A DNA stretch of 64,000 nucleotides from Margaritifera margaritifera. Lineage: Eukaryota > Mollusca > Bivalvia > Unionida > Margaritiferidae. Location: positions 496,001 through 560,000 of the forward strand of contig JAQPZY010001689.1 in assembly GCA_029931535.1 (NCBI GenBank), in the 5' to 3' direction. A program made the translations under genes and the position numbers. Under the pieces are notes generated by a model. The model had not been told where the DNA came from and ran no database searches. It saw only the letters and a list, made by a program, of their open reading frames with translations. This document shows positions 1 to 10,880 of the stretch, piece after piece (the first letter of the stretch is position 1; the number at the start of each line of letters is the position of its first letter).

Positions 1-107
1 CAAGAACATAGGAAACAAATGTAACACCTGTCATATTGACAAGTCATTTAACACATCAAGTCTGCGGTGAGATACAAAATTACAAATTGTAAGTCAACTA
101 CAGGCCG

Positions 108-330
108 CCTTAAGAGTCAATTGGCAACTCCTTAAGAGTCAATTGGCAACTCCTTAAGAGTCAATTGGCAACTCCTTAAGAGTCAATTGGCAAGTCCTTA
201 AGAGTCAATTGGCAACTCCTTAAGAGTCAATTGGCAAGTCCTTAAGAGTCAATTGGCAAGTCCTTAAGAGTCAATTGGCAAGTCCTTAAGAGTCAATTGG
301 CAGCGCCTGAAGAGTCAATTGGCTACTCCT
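108..330. repeat. 22-bp minisatellite, about 10 copies
   Basis: Tandem copies of a 22-bp unit built on CTTAAGAGTCAATTGGCAAC. Copies differ mainly at one C/G position near the unit end and the last two are diverged. Neither the unit nor the array suggests coding. Confidence 0.95.
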
Positions 331-471
331 CAACCTGTATGGAAGATTTTTACATCTTCATCGACCCAGTTGGTCATTATAAAAATATTTGTTAAAACAA
401 ACAAATTAATACATCATTGATCATTGAACTGGTTTCATGAAGATCAATATACATAGTAAAAGTACAGAACT

Positions 472-1030
472 CTGTATACAATCAGACAAGTATGGACAGA
501 TGAAATGAGTGTTCAAAATATACAATCCAACAAGTATGGACAGATGAAATGAGAGTGTTCAAAATATACAATCAGACAAGTATGGACAGATGAAATGAGT
601 GTTCAAAATATACAATCCAACAAGTATGGACAGATGAAATGAGAGTGTTCAAAATATACAATCAGACAAGTATGGACAGATGAAATGAGAGTGTTCAAAA
701 TATACAATCAGACAAGTATGGACAGATGAAATGGGAGTGTTCAAAATATACAATCCGACAAGTATGGACAGATGAAATGAGAGTGTTCAAAATATACAAT
801 CCGACAAGTATGGACAGATGAAATGAGAGTGTTCAAAATATACAATCCGACAAGTATGGACAGATGAAATGAGAGTGTTCAAAATATACAATCCGACAAG
901 TATGGACAGATGAAATGAGAGTGTTCAAAATATACAATCCGACAAGTATGTACGGATGAAATGAAAGTGTTCAAAATATACAATCCGACAAGTATGGACA
1001 GATGAAATGAGAGTGTTCAAAATATACAAT
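472..1030. repeat. 44/46-bp minisatellite, about 12 copies
   Basis: Unit contains GACAAGTATGGACAGATGAA followed by a GAGAGTGTTC block. The first four copies alternate between a 44-bp form (GAGTGTTC, preceded by CAGAC) and a 46-bp form (GAGAGTGTTC, preceded by CCAAC), so they make a ~90-bp higher-order unit. Later copies are nearly uniform 46-mers. Confidence 0.95.
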
Positions 1031-2347
1031 ATAATGTAGACAATCAGAACTATATTTGCAACTTTAGCAGCATAACAGCAGATGAAAAGAACCATATATA
1101 TTGTTTACAAACAGCATGAGAAATGCAACATGTGCTGACTAGGACATGTGTAAATGTTTCGTGGGTGAGAAGTAAATGCCTACACTGGTATGAGAACAAA
1201 ATAACACCAGACTGAGAATAAAGGAAAAATAAAAGTGTGATAATTAGGTAATGAAATGAGAGACAATTGTTCAGATCAAAGTAAGTTGTATTTATAATAC
1301 AACATTTTAATAAAACACATAAATATATATGTTAACGAGTATTATTACTAGGTGCATGGTTCAATACCAAACAAAGATGTGCAACATCACTATCTCCAAC
1401 ATGCGGTAGCCTTAAACTGTGACTAGTAGAGCTTCTTGTCTTATATTATGCAGTTTGAATGAGAAGGTAGACATATGCAAGCATAATAAGACTTCTCCGC
1501 AAACATCATGATAGAAAATAAATTACTACATTAAACTACACGTGCAAGGGGGCCGCGATGAAAGAAAACACTACTTAAATGATAACTTGAAGAAAGGATG
1601 AAAATGAAATATAATGAAGCAAATGACTGAATATTACAGATAACGCAAATAAGCAAAGATGTTATCAAAAGATTAAAAAGTGATCATATCAATATGTACC
1701 AAACGTGTTCATGGGCAAATACGACACGCACCCCAAAAATGCCGCAGTGAAACACGATCGATCATCAAGCATGCGTTAAGGGTCATATGACACTGTATCC
1801 ATAATGGAGAGAATGAAGTTATATCTTGAAATCTTTGGCAGCTGTGAAAAAGGAACGAGGAAGAAGGGTTATCCTATAAAGGTGCATGATTGTTACCAGA
1901 TTTGCATGTATAATATGAGGAAGGATACAAGACAGATATATGTACTGAGTTAATCCTGAGAGAGCATAAAAGGAATGCGTTTACATTTAAGGCATCTGAA
2001 TGCATTCGGACCAGCAAGCGAATCTACCCATCACTCAAACCCTGAACCACTGGGATTGAAACCTATTTGTATCAAAATTACAACCTGGTGAAGTATGAAA
2101 CCCAGAGGTTGATACCCTGTAGTGTAACACATCTGTAATGGAGAATGTGGATGGGGTCCTATAAGACGGCAGGACAGGTGTTGCAGCATCAGCAGCAGGT
2201 AGGTTTTAGTAGCCATTCTAGGTTGCAGTACATTGGTGACATTGAAACCCCGATGACCGCCTGTTGACTTAAGGTCCACGTGTGCGTAGCTGTGCCAACT
2301 CATCTGATCTATTGACATATAGCTGTGCAGCTTCATACTCCGGCACA
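1031..2347. other. Unannotated AT-rich stretch
   Basis: I see no convincing ORF, RNA gene or repeat here. Short open frames run through it without recognisable motifs. Confidence 0.6.
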
Positions 2348-2420
2348 TCAACATATTGTCATTCAACATATTGTCATTCAACATATTGTCTTTCAACATA
2401 TTGTCATTCAATATATTGTC
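2348..2420. repeat. 15-bp tandem repeat, 5 copies
   Basis: Five copies of a unit close to CATTCAACATATTGT. Short open frames on both strands here are translations of the repeat and are not called as genes. Confidence 0.9.
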
Positions 2421-3642
2421 CTTATGTCTGCTCAGGGACTTGTTGTGCTGCTGTTGCAGAAGGATCTGGACGGTCCCATCTGAAAGTCATGGAAATAAAA
2501 TAAATTGGGACAGGAACAATTAAGTGGCATATTAGCAATGACCAACTGTGTTCGTAACTACTATAGTATAAACATATGAACAATCCATATCATACTCCCC
2601 AAGGGGCAAAGGCGAATGAGAATATCATATAGATTCGGTGTTTATCCCCTGCTAAAACTAGTCCGTGAGACTAATGCAAATTTTTCAAAACGAATGGAGT
2701 GGTTAATATCAGAACAAGCTAAGCTTCGCAAATATTTGCCCTAGTTTGTAAAATAGGGATGTGGGTCTATCATCAAGCAAGGATTCATCGTCACATAAAA
2801 GGGTAAGTTACCTACCAAGTTTATGTTAAACTGAGTTAAGGACCAAAGTGAAATAGAAAAAGTGATAGAGTCGCATATGGCCACACATTAAAAATAAAAC
2901 ATTTAAATAAAAGATTAAACCCATAAATGGCGCATATAAGTTGATGAGATAATTTACGCACTGCATGGCATTAGAAATTGAATAGCTCTTGAGATATGCT
3001 GGTTGCAAGCAAAATCCAATGTACATACGAGAATTAGGAAGTGAATTTTCAAACCAGTTACACGCAGCATTCCATTTGAATTTATGAACTTAATTTTCAA
3101 GGGCCATAATTAACTCAGAATGGAATTAAAGAAACAAACACCATAACAGGCATATCTTGATCTATTAACCAGTGTACACGCCTAATTTCATCCTATGTTA
3201 AAACGTTTCTTAACTTTTCTGGTTAAATGGATCTGCTATAGTGGAGATTAAAAATCGATAAAAGGGTCAATAACTCTGCTCAATTTGGACCTGAAAAGAT
3301 GAAACCTTTAAAAGGTACATCAGAATGTAATTGGCAGTATACCTACCAAATGGTAGTGTGAACAAAGGAACAGATGGCAACGGTGGCAACTATGAGACGG
3401 AGAGAACAGGCGAATACCACCTCTCAATACGCGGGCCCTAATGACGTACATACCCAAAACGCAATGACGAGAACAAGATAATCAAGGTCATACTAAGACT
3501 AGTGTTAACAATTAAAACTAAAACATACAAAAAATCATCACAATAATGTTAATAAAGAAAATATAACAAATGATTTGCCTTTACAAATCCCTACCAACCC
3601 ATCCAAGCCCCCTGCCCAATACTCGACTCCACCAACTGACAG
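2421..3642. other. Unannotated AT-rich stretch
   Basis: No supported gene. Open frames are short, of low complexity and without motifs. Confidence 0.6.

Positions 3643-3691
<49 letters not shown>
3643..3691. repeat. (AAT)n microsatellite
   Basis: Uninterrupted AAT/ATA trinucleotide run. A minus-strand poly-Tyr frame across it is an artefact. Confidence 0.95.
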
Positions 3692-3944
3692 TAAAAAAAC
3701 GAAAACGTCGTATATATGAAGCGTCATCCCAATATGGCTGCATATATCCCATGTAAAACAATAACACTACCAAACAAATATACCAAAAAAAAAAAACAAA
3801 CAAAAAAACGGGATGATGAGGGGGGTGGTATAAAGGAAAGAATAAAATAAATAAAGTTAGTAGTCTCCCAAGAAATTGAATATTAAAACGTAGTTTGAAA
3901 GATAAGAAATATTTCATGATAGGTTGTAGCCTACTGAACCGTTT

Positions 3945-4200
3945 TGACCTAGCACAGAGCCGTCAACAATCCACATGACGACCATTATGACCTAGCACAG
4001 AGCCGTCAACAGTCTACATGACAACCATTATGACCTAGCACAGAGCTGTCAACTATCCACATAACAACCATTAAAACCTAGTACAGAACCGTCAACTATC
4101 CACATAACAACCATTAAAACCTAGTACAGAACCGTCAACTATCCACATAACAACCATAAAAGCCTAGTACAGAACCGTCAACTATCCACATAACAATTGT
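3945..4200. repeat. 43-bp minisatellite, about 6 copies
   Basis: Unit begins GACCTAGCACAGAGCCGTCA and ends in an ACCATTAT block. The first three copies keep CAGAGC; later ones have changed to the ACAGAACC form. This orderly divergence along the array is typical of unequal exchange. Confidence 0.93.
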
Positions 4201-4785
4201 GTAACAACATTAATATAGATTATAATGTGCGTAAAAGCAACAGTTAAGGGATGATAACAATTGTTCATCATGCAAAAAATTTTAGTATAGAAGAAATACA
4301 TTTAATTAATTTGGTAAAGTTGAGTCATGTATGTATGTATGTATTATTAGACATACCCGTGTATTTATTTTTCAAAGGTGACCAATATACGAGTTTTGTA
4401 ATGTAGCCTGTATGACAAGAACATTTTAAGATGCATGATGACCACATGAAAAAGCTATTGATAACACACACTATATCGGACTGTGAAGCCAAGCAAATAT
4501 TCAACGAGAGTTCAGACTATCTTTTTGCTTTTTTCGTCATGTGTACAGGGTACAAGTAAGTTATATTCATCCAATATTAAGTGTTTCTGCTTACCCTGAA
4601 ATATATTGTCCCTCTACACGTTTAGTACTTTAAGACACAAGTTGCAAAACGCGTAAAAAAAACAACATGTAGCAATGTAGGAGTTTGTATGTTTTCTGTG
4701 TTGTAGAAAAGAACTATTCAATGCAAGTGTAAAAATAATGTAAAACTGCAAATAAGGCCAATCATTGAAAATTCTTCTTCTAATT
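4201..4785. other. Unannotated AT-rich stretch
   Basis: Contains a short ATGT tetranucleotide run near 4328-4344. Nothing else supported. Confidence 0.55.
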
Positions 4786-4786
4786 C

Positions 4787-4830
<44 letters not shown>

Positions 4831-4831
4831 T
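4786..4831. repeat. (TTA)n microsatellite
   Basis: Uninterrupted TTA run of about 15 units. Confidence 0.95.
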
Positions 4832-5139
4832 TGAGGACCTATTTTTTAAACTCAAAACTAAGTCTCTTTTGGGAGATATTCTTCACTGACTAATATATCA
4901 CAAGTATGACTACAATGGATAAAATTGTATAAATCAGTTTGTAGCATATGTTGACCTAAACAAACTGTAAAATATGAAATGAGTGAGCTCCAAAAGAGCT
5001 TAGTTTAAATGTAAAATAAATTGATTTGGTAAAAATCCGTTCGAAGCGCGTTCTGACCAAATACATAATGAAAATTTAAACAAATCAGCTGCAACACTAC
5101 AAGGACAAAGCACTTATAAGCTAATTTAATTTGAATTAA

Positions 5140-5590
5140 GTAAATTTCAGCTTGTGGTGCACGTTAACAAAATCAGCAGCAACTCCACCTGGACATATAA
5201 ATGTGCATAGTGCAGTAAGTAAATCTTTGAATAGAACAACTTGTGGCACATGCCGACAAAATCAGCAGTAACTCCACAAGGACACATGAATGTGCATTGC
5301 ACAGCAGGTAAACATTGTGAACAGAACCGATTGTTGTGCATGCTGACTAAATTAATTGCAACTCCACAAGAACACATGAATGTACATTGTAAAGTAAGCA
5401 AACATTGTGAACAGAACATCTTGTTCCGCATATTGACAAAGTACATAAAGAAATTTGAACAAAATCAGCAACAACTCCACAGGGACACATGAATGCGGAT
5501 TTTGAAGTAAGAAAAAATAACGAACAGAATAGCTCCCGTGCATACTGACAAAATCAGCTTTGTAAAGTAGATAAAATTCTTAACTGAACA
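5140..5590. repeat. Diverged ~90-bp tandem repeat, 4-5 copies
   Basis: Blocks sharing the words AATCAGCAGCAACTCCAC, GGACACATGAATGTGCAT and ACATTGTGAACAGAAC recur about every 90 bp with many substitutions. Open frames on both strands are products of the repeat. Confidence 0.8.
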
Positions 5591-6808
5591 GCTTGTGGGG
5601 CATGCAGAGGATACAATTATTGAATCTTAGACAAGGCGTCTTCAACACCACAAGGACTGAGTTGATGAAAGAAATAGATAAATACATAAAATATTAGATA
5701 AAAAGGGGGTGGCCCTATGATTATAAGAATCTGTGCAGAATCTGACAAAATTGAGCCAGTTCTGTTGACATAAAAATGAGAGATAATGTATAACTATTGA
5801 TTACCACCACCGGGATCATTACTGTAGAATGAACCGAGATCGAATGATAACAAAATTTCCCGCCACGTATGAAAAACACTAAAAGCTCACCCACACCCGC
5901 TTTCCCGTCGTGCCTTCATTAACAAATTAATAACCGAACACAAATGGGGAAAAAAACAAGGTTTGTTGATTTAGTAGTGATAACTGCATAATTAAGCCTC
6001 CATTGCGAGTAAAACCTCTGAAAGCGACAAAATAAACATTGAATAGCTCAGTAATTGTTTTGGGCCCTGTTGGCGGTGTGAGCATACACTGGCGGAGAAA
6101 TGTGCGGATTCCGACTATTGAAGCGCAACAGTCTGAACTGGGGTACTCAATTTCAATCTAGGGAGCCAAGGGTCTGACCAGCCGTGCTGTGATGTCATTT
6201 ACGAGTGTACCATGCGCATCGCAGATTTTGCCGTAATAGCTCTGATGGCGATGAGAGAGTAGATTGTGCCTAAAGGATATGGAGCCAGAAGAGATGCTAA
6301 CACCTGTCTGTTATGGAGCCAGAAGAGATGCTAACACCTGTCTGTTCCTGTAAATCAAAAGTAAGATTAACTAAAGCTGTACTTATGTAATAGGGACTGT
6401 TATTTGAATTCTATATTTCGTTGGTGTCCAGACATACCATAAAAAGCCGCGGACGAAAATGTATGATAGTGGCTGTCAAGTATGATGTACCGGAAAGCTT
6501 TAGACCTCCATATCAAAATAAACGAATTAATTATATTCCGAAAACAAAATCTCTCTAAGCGATGGAACCGCGCCTAAAAATGGAGACTCGAATGATAAAT
6601 GATGCCACGCGTTAGATAATTTCAATTAATCCAATATTTAGATTCGAAACAAATTTAAGATAAAAGAAAAATAAATCGATATTCTACCATCTATTTTATT
6701 TTAAGAAGTAATCGTATATTTTGAAGAATTAATATACTCATTTACAGTAATGATTTGAAAATTATGCTAGAATACATACCAACAGAAAGGTCAGAACTGA
6801 AACAGTTT
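5591..6808. other. Unannotated stretch with one small duplication
   Basis: No supported gene. The only structure is the ~35-bp duplication at 6279-6347. Confidence 0.55.
6279..6347. repeat. 35-bp direct duplication
   Basis: Two identical adjacent copies of a unit containing ATGGAGCCAGAAGAGATGCT. Confidence 0.9.
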
Positions 6809-7922
6809 CAATGCATGAAAAACTGAGTTTCCGGACGAGGAAATTTTGGTGGAAACATAGTTTCCGGTACGATTTCAGCGTAGTACCAGGTGCAAACGGA
6901 AACCAAATCTTGTCCAAGAGCCGGATAGAATCCGTTATATTTTCTGCTAGACTCATGTTGTTTCAAAACGGACACTTGTGGTCTCAGTTTAGATTCCATG
7001 TCATTCAGGTGAGAATTCTTGCAGTTTTCATTGCGAAACAAAATGATTTATTCTCGATTCTGGACAGAAAATGAAAGAAAACCCCAGAACTCCGTTTCGG
7101 TTTCCATATTACGAAAATAGCCTCAAACCACAAAAATTCCCTACAGTTTCCAAAGTTTTCTATCCGTTCCCGTAGCACGGAAATCCCAGAAACAACGAAA
7201 AATTGACGGAAACCATCCAGAAACCAAGTTTCATGGTAGTTACCGACCCCTGAAGCTATAGTTTCATGTACAAACGAAACCCAATCTTGCCCAAGAGCCT
7301 GGTAGAACCCGTTATATTTTGTGCTGGGATCAAATTGTTTAAAGACATATTCTTGTTGTTGGAGTTTAGGATTCGTGCAGTTCAAGTGATAATTCTGGCA
7401 ATTTTCCTTTTCAAACAAACTAATGGAAACCTCAAAAATCAGTCCAAGTTTCCGTTGCTTTTCAGGCAGTTTTCCTTAATATGGAAACTGTTTGAAACCA
7501 CAAGAATCCCTTCCAGATTCTGACGTGCAAATCAATTATCAAACTTAAGTATTCAGGTGAAAGAGTAATTGAACCCTCTAGTAGCTGATCCCCTCTGAAG
7601 TTTCCCTCAAGACAGGTGGTAATTATTTGTTGTTTCATCTGGTAAAGCGAATGATTAGAGGCCCTTTTGGACGCAACGACCTCAACCTATTCTCAAACTT
7701 TAAATGGGTAAGAAGTCCAACTCACTCAACTGGAACCGCGCCTCGAACGAGAGTGCCAGCTTGGCCACTTTTATTAAGCAGAACTGGCGCCGTGGGATAA
7801 ACAAAACTCGTAGTTAAGGCGCCCGATATTGACGTTGGTCTAGCTCAAACCAAGCTTACACAGTTTTCGTTGAGTTTCCACCCAGTTTCCGTTTTCCGGA
7901 AACCTCATTTTTCATGCAGTGT
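6809..7922. mobile_element. Putative 1.1-kb non-autonomous DNA element with inverted ends
   Basis: The left end reads TGCATGAAAAACTGAGTTTC and the right end, reverse-complemented, reads TGCATGAAAAATGAGGTTTC; both continue into GTTTCCGG, giving ~25-bp imperfect inverted termini. The interior holds two diverged ~350-bp copies (about 6830-7180 and 7235-7530) rich in GGAAAC/GTTTCC words, with shared blocks such as CAATCTTG and CGTTATATTTT. No transposase is visible and no clear target duplication is seen. It could also be a diverged tandem repeat that happens to end in inverted words. Confidence 0.5.
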
Positions 7923-8360
7923 TGTGGCTTCACTTGACTTTTTCTTTCTTCATTTTTTTTTTCTGTTAAACAGAACCAAATTCGATACACACCTTAACCC
8001 GTTTCATTAAAAAAACGACTGTTCTAATAACCAAAAATCACTTTTCAGCTGATGAAAAATTACACAGATTTTAAGATCATAGGCACCATGACTCGATTAG
8101 CTGTCAAAAAGAACTTCAATTAAATCTTCCACTTTAAATTTTAAAAATGTATTGAAAGAAATGCATCATCAATCATTTTCTCAGCTGATTAAAAACCTTT
8201 CACAAACGTATTCGTTCATCATGCCGCGTCAATAAATCTGCTGCGGGGTAATTTATTCGTTAAATTTGTTATTTGTGGGGGTTATTTGTTTCCATCTTCA
8301 TATTGACTTGTTTTGCTGCAGCCTACTCATTCCTTGCCTTAATGCGTATAAAATGTATTT
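7923..8360. other. Unannotated AT-rich stretch
   Basis: Nothing supported beyond T-rich low complexity near 7940-7970. Confidence 0.55.
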
Positions 8361-8600
8361 CACAGAGTTATAAGGCTAAAAGCTACTGATGGCTGAAACA
8401 ACGGACACAGAGTTATAAGACTAAAAGCTACTGATGGCTGAAACAACGGACACAGAGTTATAAGGCTAAAACCTACTAATAATAATATTCTCGCAAAACA
8501 ACGGACACAGAGTTATAAGGCTAAAAGCTACTGATGGCTGAAACAACGGACATAGAGTTTTAAGGCTAAAAGCTACTGATGGCTGAAACAACGGACATAG
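8361..8600. repeat. 45-bp minisatellite, about 5 copies
   Basis: Unit contains ACACAGAGTTATAAGGCTAA followed by a CTACTGATGGCTGAAACAAC block. One copy differs, carrying an AATAATATTCTCGC segment. Minus-strand translation gives a repetitive peptide that is not a gene. Confidence 0.92.
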
Positions 8601-9341
8601 ATATACGAAATTCATTCTGTGACGATGTGTGTTACTTGAAAAAGGTCTGGATTTGTGTATTTTACAAGTGCTGAAATGCACGATTACTTGACACTTGCAA
8701 TCAAAAGGGTAAGACTGATAACAATCTGTATCAAGACGCAAAAGAATAATATTCTCGCAGATCAAATCGAAACATCCCTGGAAATTTTGTCAACACTATT
8801 ATTACAACTTTACGCTTGGTCATCAATCGAAATTCTTATTTTCAATTTTTTTTCGGATAAACCAAACTGTCTGAAAAAATAAAAAGGAGTTAATAGCCAT
8901 AAATATGCACGTTCTTGTGTACATTTGCATTTTTACACTGTATGAATTGTTTAAACAATAAGCATGGATACAAAAGGAATAATTTTCCCGTTACATACTT
9001 TCAAAATTGTTTATGCAATGTACTTTCTGGCGTCATATCCATAAGAATAAAATATAAGCTAGTAGTGAAGCATTACTGATTGGAAACATGTATAGCTTAA
9101 TGGAAACATGTATAGCTTAATACTTTGCATCAAAATGAAAACGTTTTAGTTGGAGTACAAGACTGTCAGATTAACGCGTACTTACGCAAATAATTATCCT
9201 TTTCGGTGTAATCACGATAGATGGTTGCTTAGTCTGACATTTGCAAAACGGAGTTAATGTGTTTCCTTGTGTAACGAAGAACGTGATTTTCTATGAATTA
9301 CTAATAGATGATGTCTATTGATCGATTAAAATAATTAGAAC
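8601..9341. other. Unannotated AT-rich stretch
   Basis: Holds a 21-bp direct duplication (GGAAACATGTATAGCTTAAT, about 9080-9122). No supported gene. Confidence 0.55.
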
Positions 9342-10074
9342 TGTTATGTATGATGTTTGTATGATATTGTAAATATTTTAGGAAATTGTAAATGTTTCTT
9401 CACTTTAATATTTGCTTAAATCTTAATGTTATCAGGAAAAACATGTTTAACTAGTGTCCTTGAATTAGGTTGTTTTGATCAATATGTTTTCTCAATTTGA
9501 AGGTCAAGGTTGAATTTTGTTTACAAGTAAAATTCCATTAAGATGACACACATTCTAGAACATTCTGTCATGTGACCAATCTTTATATATACCATGTTTG
9601 GTGGACATTTATTCAGTTTTGACATTACCATCAGTCTTGTAAAGAGCTATTACAGTTGTGAAAATTCATTCCAAATTCTAAGAGAGGAATTATTTTAAAT
9701 ATTCATTGGATTATAACAATGCTCATAAACTTTTGGATTTTGGATTTTTAATTGATGATTTTGGAATTTATGTGAACTTATTCAGAGATATTTTGGAGTA
9801 CTTCATTTTGACATCAGCACATTAAAGACTACTAGTACATCAGGACCTTGAAGACCATTAGCACATCATAGCATTCAAGGATACAGCTGTGAATTCGGAA
9901 CATTCTATATTTAGGACTTGTGATTAGAACAATCATTCTTATTGCATTATTAGGATTTCAAAACACATTACTGTAAGTGACTTTTTGATTTTTCATTTTA
10001 ATTATCTAGTAATAAATTGCTTGTTGATTTTTTTACGTGATTTGTTGGTTTCACTTTCTTTCTGTTACATTTTA
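9342..10074 (+). repeat. LTR in inverted (plus) orientation
   Basis: Starts TGTTATGTATGATG and follows the 5' LTR at 15796-16551 along nearly its whole length, but on the opposite strand to the element body. It lacks about the last 22 bp, which in the intact LTR end in CGTAACA. It was probably joined by an inversion, or is a separate insertion whose end was lost. It pairs with 10078-10411 to make a large inverted repeat. Confidence 0.88.
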
Positions 10075-10077
10075 CAT

Positions 10078-10411
10078 TTTTGGAATGAATTTTCACAACT
10101 GTAATAGCTCTTTACAAGACTGATGGTAATGTCAAACTGAATAAATGTCCACCAAACATGGTATATATAAAGATTGGTCACATGACAGAATGTTCTAGAA
10201 CGTGTGTCATCTTAATGGAATTTTACTTGTAAACAAAATTCAACCTTGACCTTCAAATTGAGAAAACATATTGATCAAAACAACCTAATTCAAGAACACT
10301 AGTTAAACATGTTTTTCCTGATAACATTAAGATTTAAGCAAATATTAAAGTGAAGAAACATTTACAATTTCCTAAAATATTTACAATATCATACAAACAT
10401 CATACATAACA
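10078..10411 (-). repeat. Partial LTR (element orientation)
   Basis: Matches about 334 bp of the 5' portion of the LTR, ending at the TGTTATG boundary next to a polypurine tract. Its own downstream part is missing, cut where it meets the plus-strand LTR. Confidence 0.88.
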
Positions 10412-10655
10412 CCTCCCCTCATAAAGAAAAAGAAAGATTTATATAATAAAGCTTTCTTTTGAATATACATCTAATACTACAATAACCAAAATTACATAAG
10501 AACATGTTTTTTGATACTGGACTTAATTACATCAAGCAATATTACATTTCTAGGCACGTGAGAGTGCATCTGCAATCACATTGTCATCCTGAATCAATAC
10601 TCCACCAACCCCTACATCACTTGCATCAACAGATAATTTAAATTTTCCTGACAAA
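10412..10655 (-). pseudogene. Second, internally deleted copy of the pol 3' end
   Basis: Positions 10412-10590 duplicate 10743-10915 (polypurine tract, 3' untranslated part and last pol codons). Positions 10591-10653 then match 11197-11255, inside RNase H. About 280 bp of RNase H coding sequence present in the main copy is missing at this junction. The fragment ends against an LTR stub. It is a dead remnant of a second, related copy or of a local duplication. Confidence 0.85.
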
Positions 10656-10657
10656 TA

Positions 10658-10742
10658 TAAAGATTTAAGCAAATATTAAAGTGAAGAAACATTTATAATT
10701 TCCTAAAATATGTATAATATTATATAAACATCATACATAACA
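10658..10742 (-). repeat. 85-bp LTR stub (3' LTR truncated)
   Basis: Begins at the LTR start TGTTATGTATGATG next to the polypurine tract and stops after about 85 bp, fused to RNase H sequence of the deleted copy. This is all that remains of the true 3' LTR of the main element. Confidence 0.85.
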
Positions 10743-10753
10743 CCTCCCCTCAT
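10743..10753 (-). promoter_or_regulatory. Polypurine tract (plus-strand primer site)
   Basis: On the minus strand ATGAGGGGAGG abuts the LTR start TGTTATG. The same tract is duplicated at 10412-10422. A purine run next to the 3' LTR is where plus-strand DNA synthesis is primed in LTR elements. Confidence 0.8.
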
Positions 10754-10880
10754 AAAGAAAAAGAAAGATTTATATAATAAAGCTTTCTTTTGAATATACA
10801 TCTAAAACTACAATAACCAAAATTACATAAGAACATGTTTTATGATACTGGACTTAATTACATCAAGCAATATTACATTT

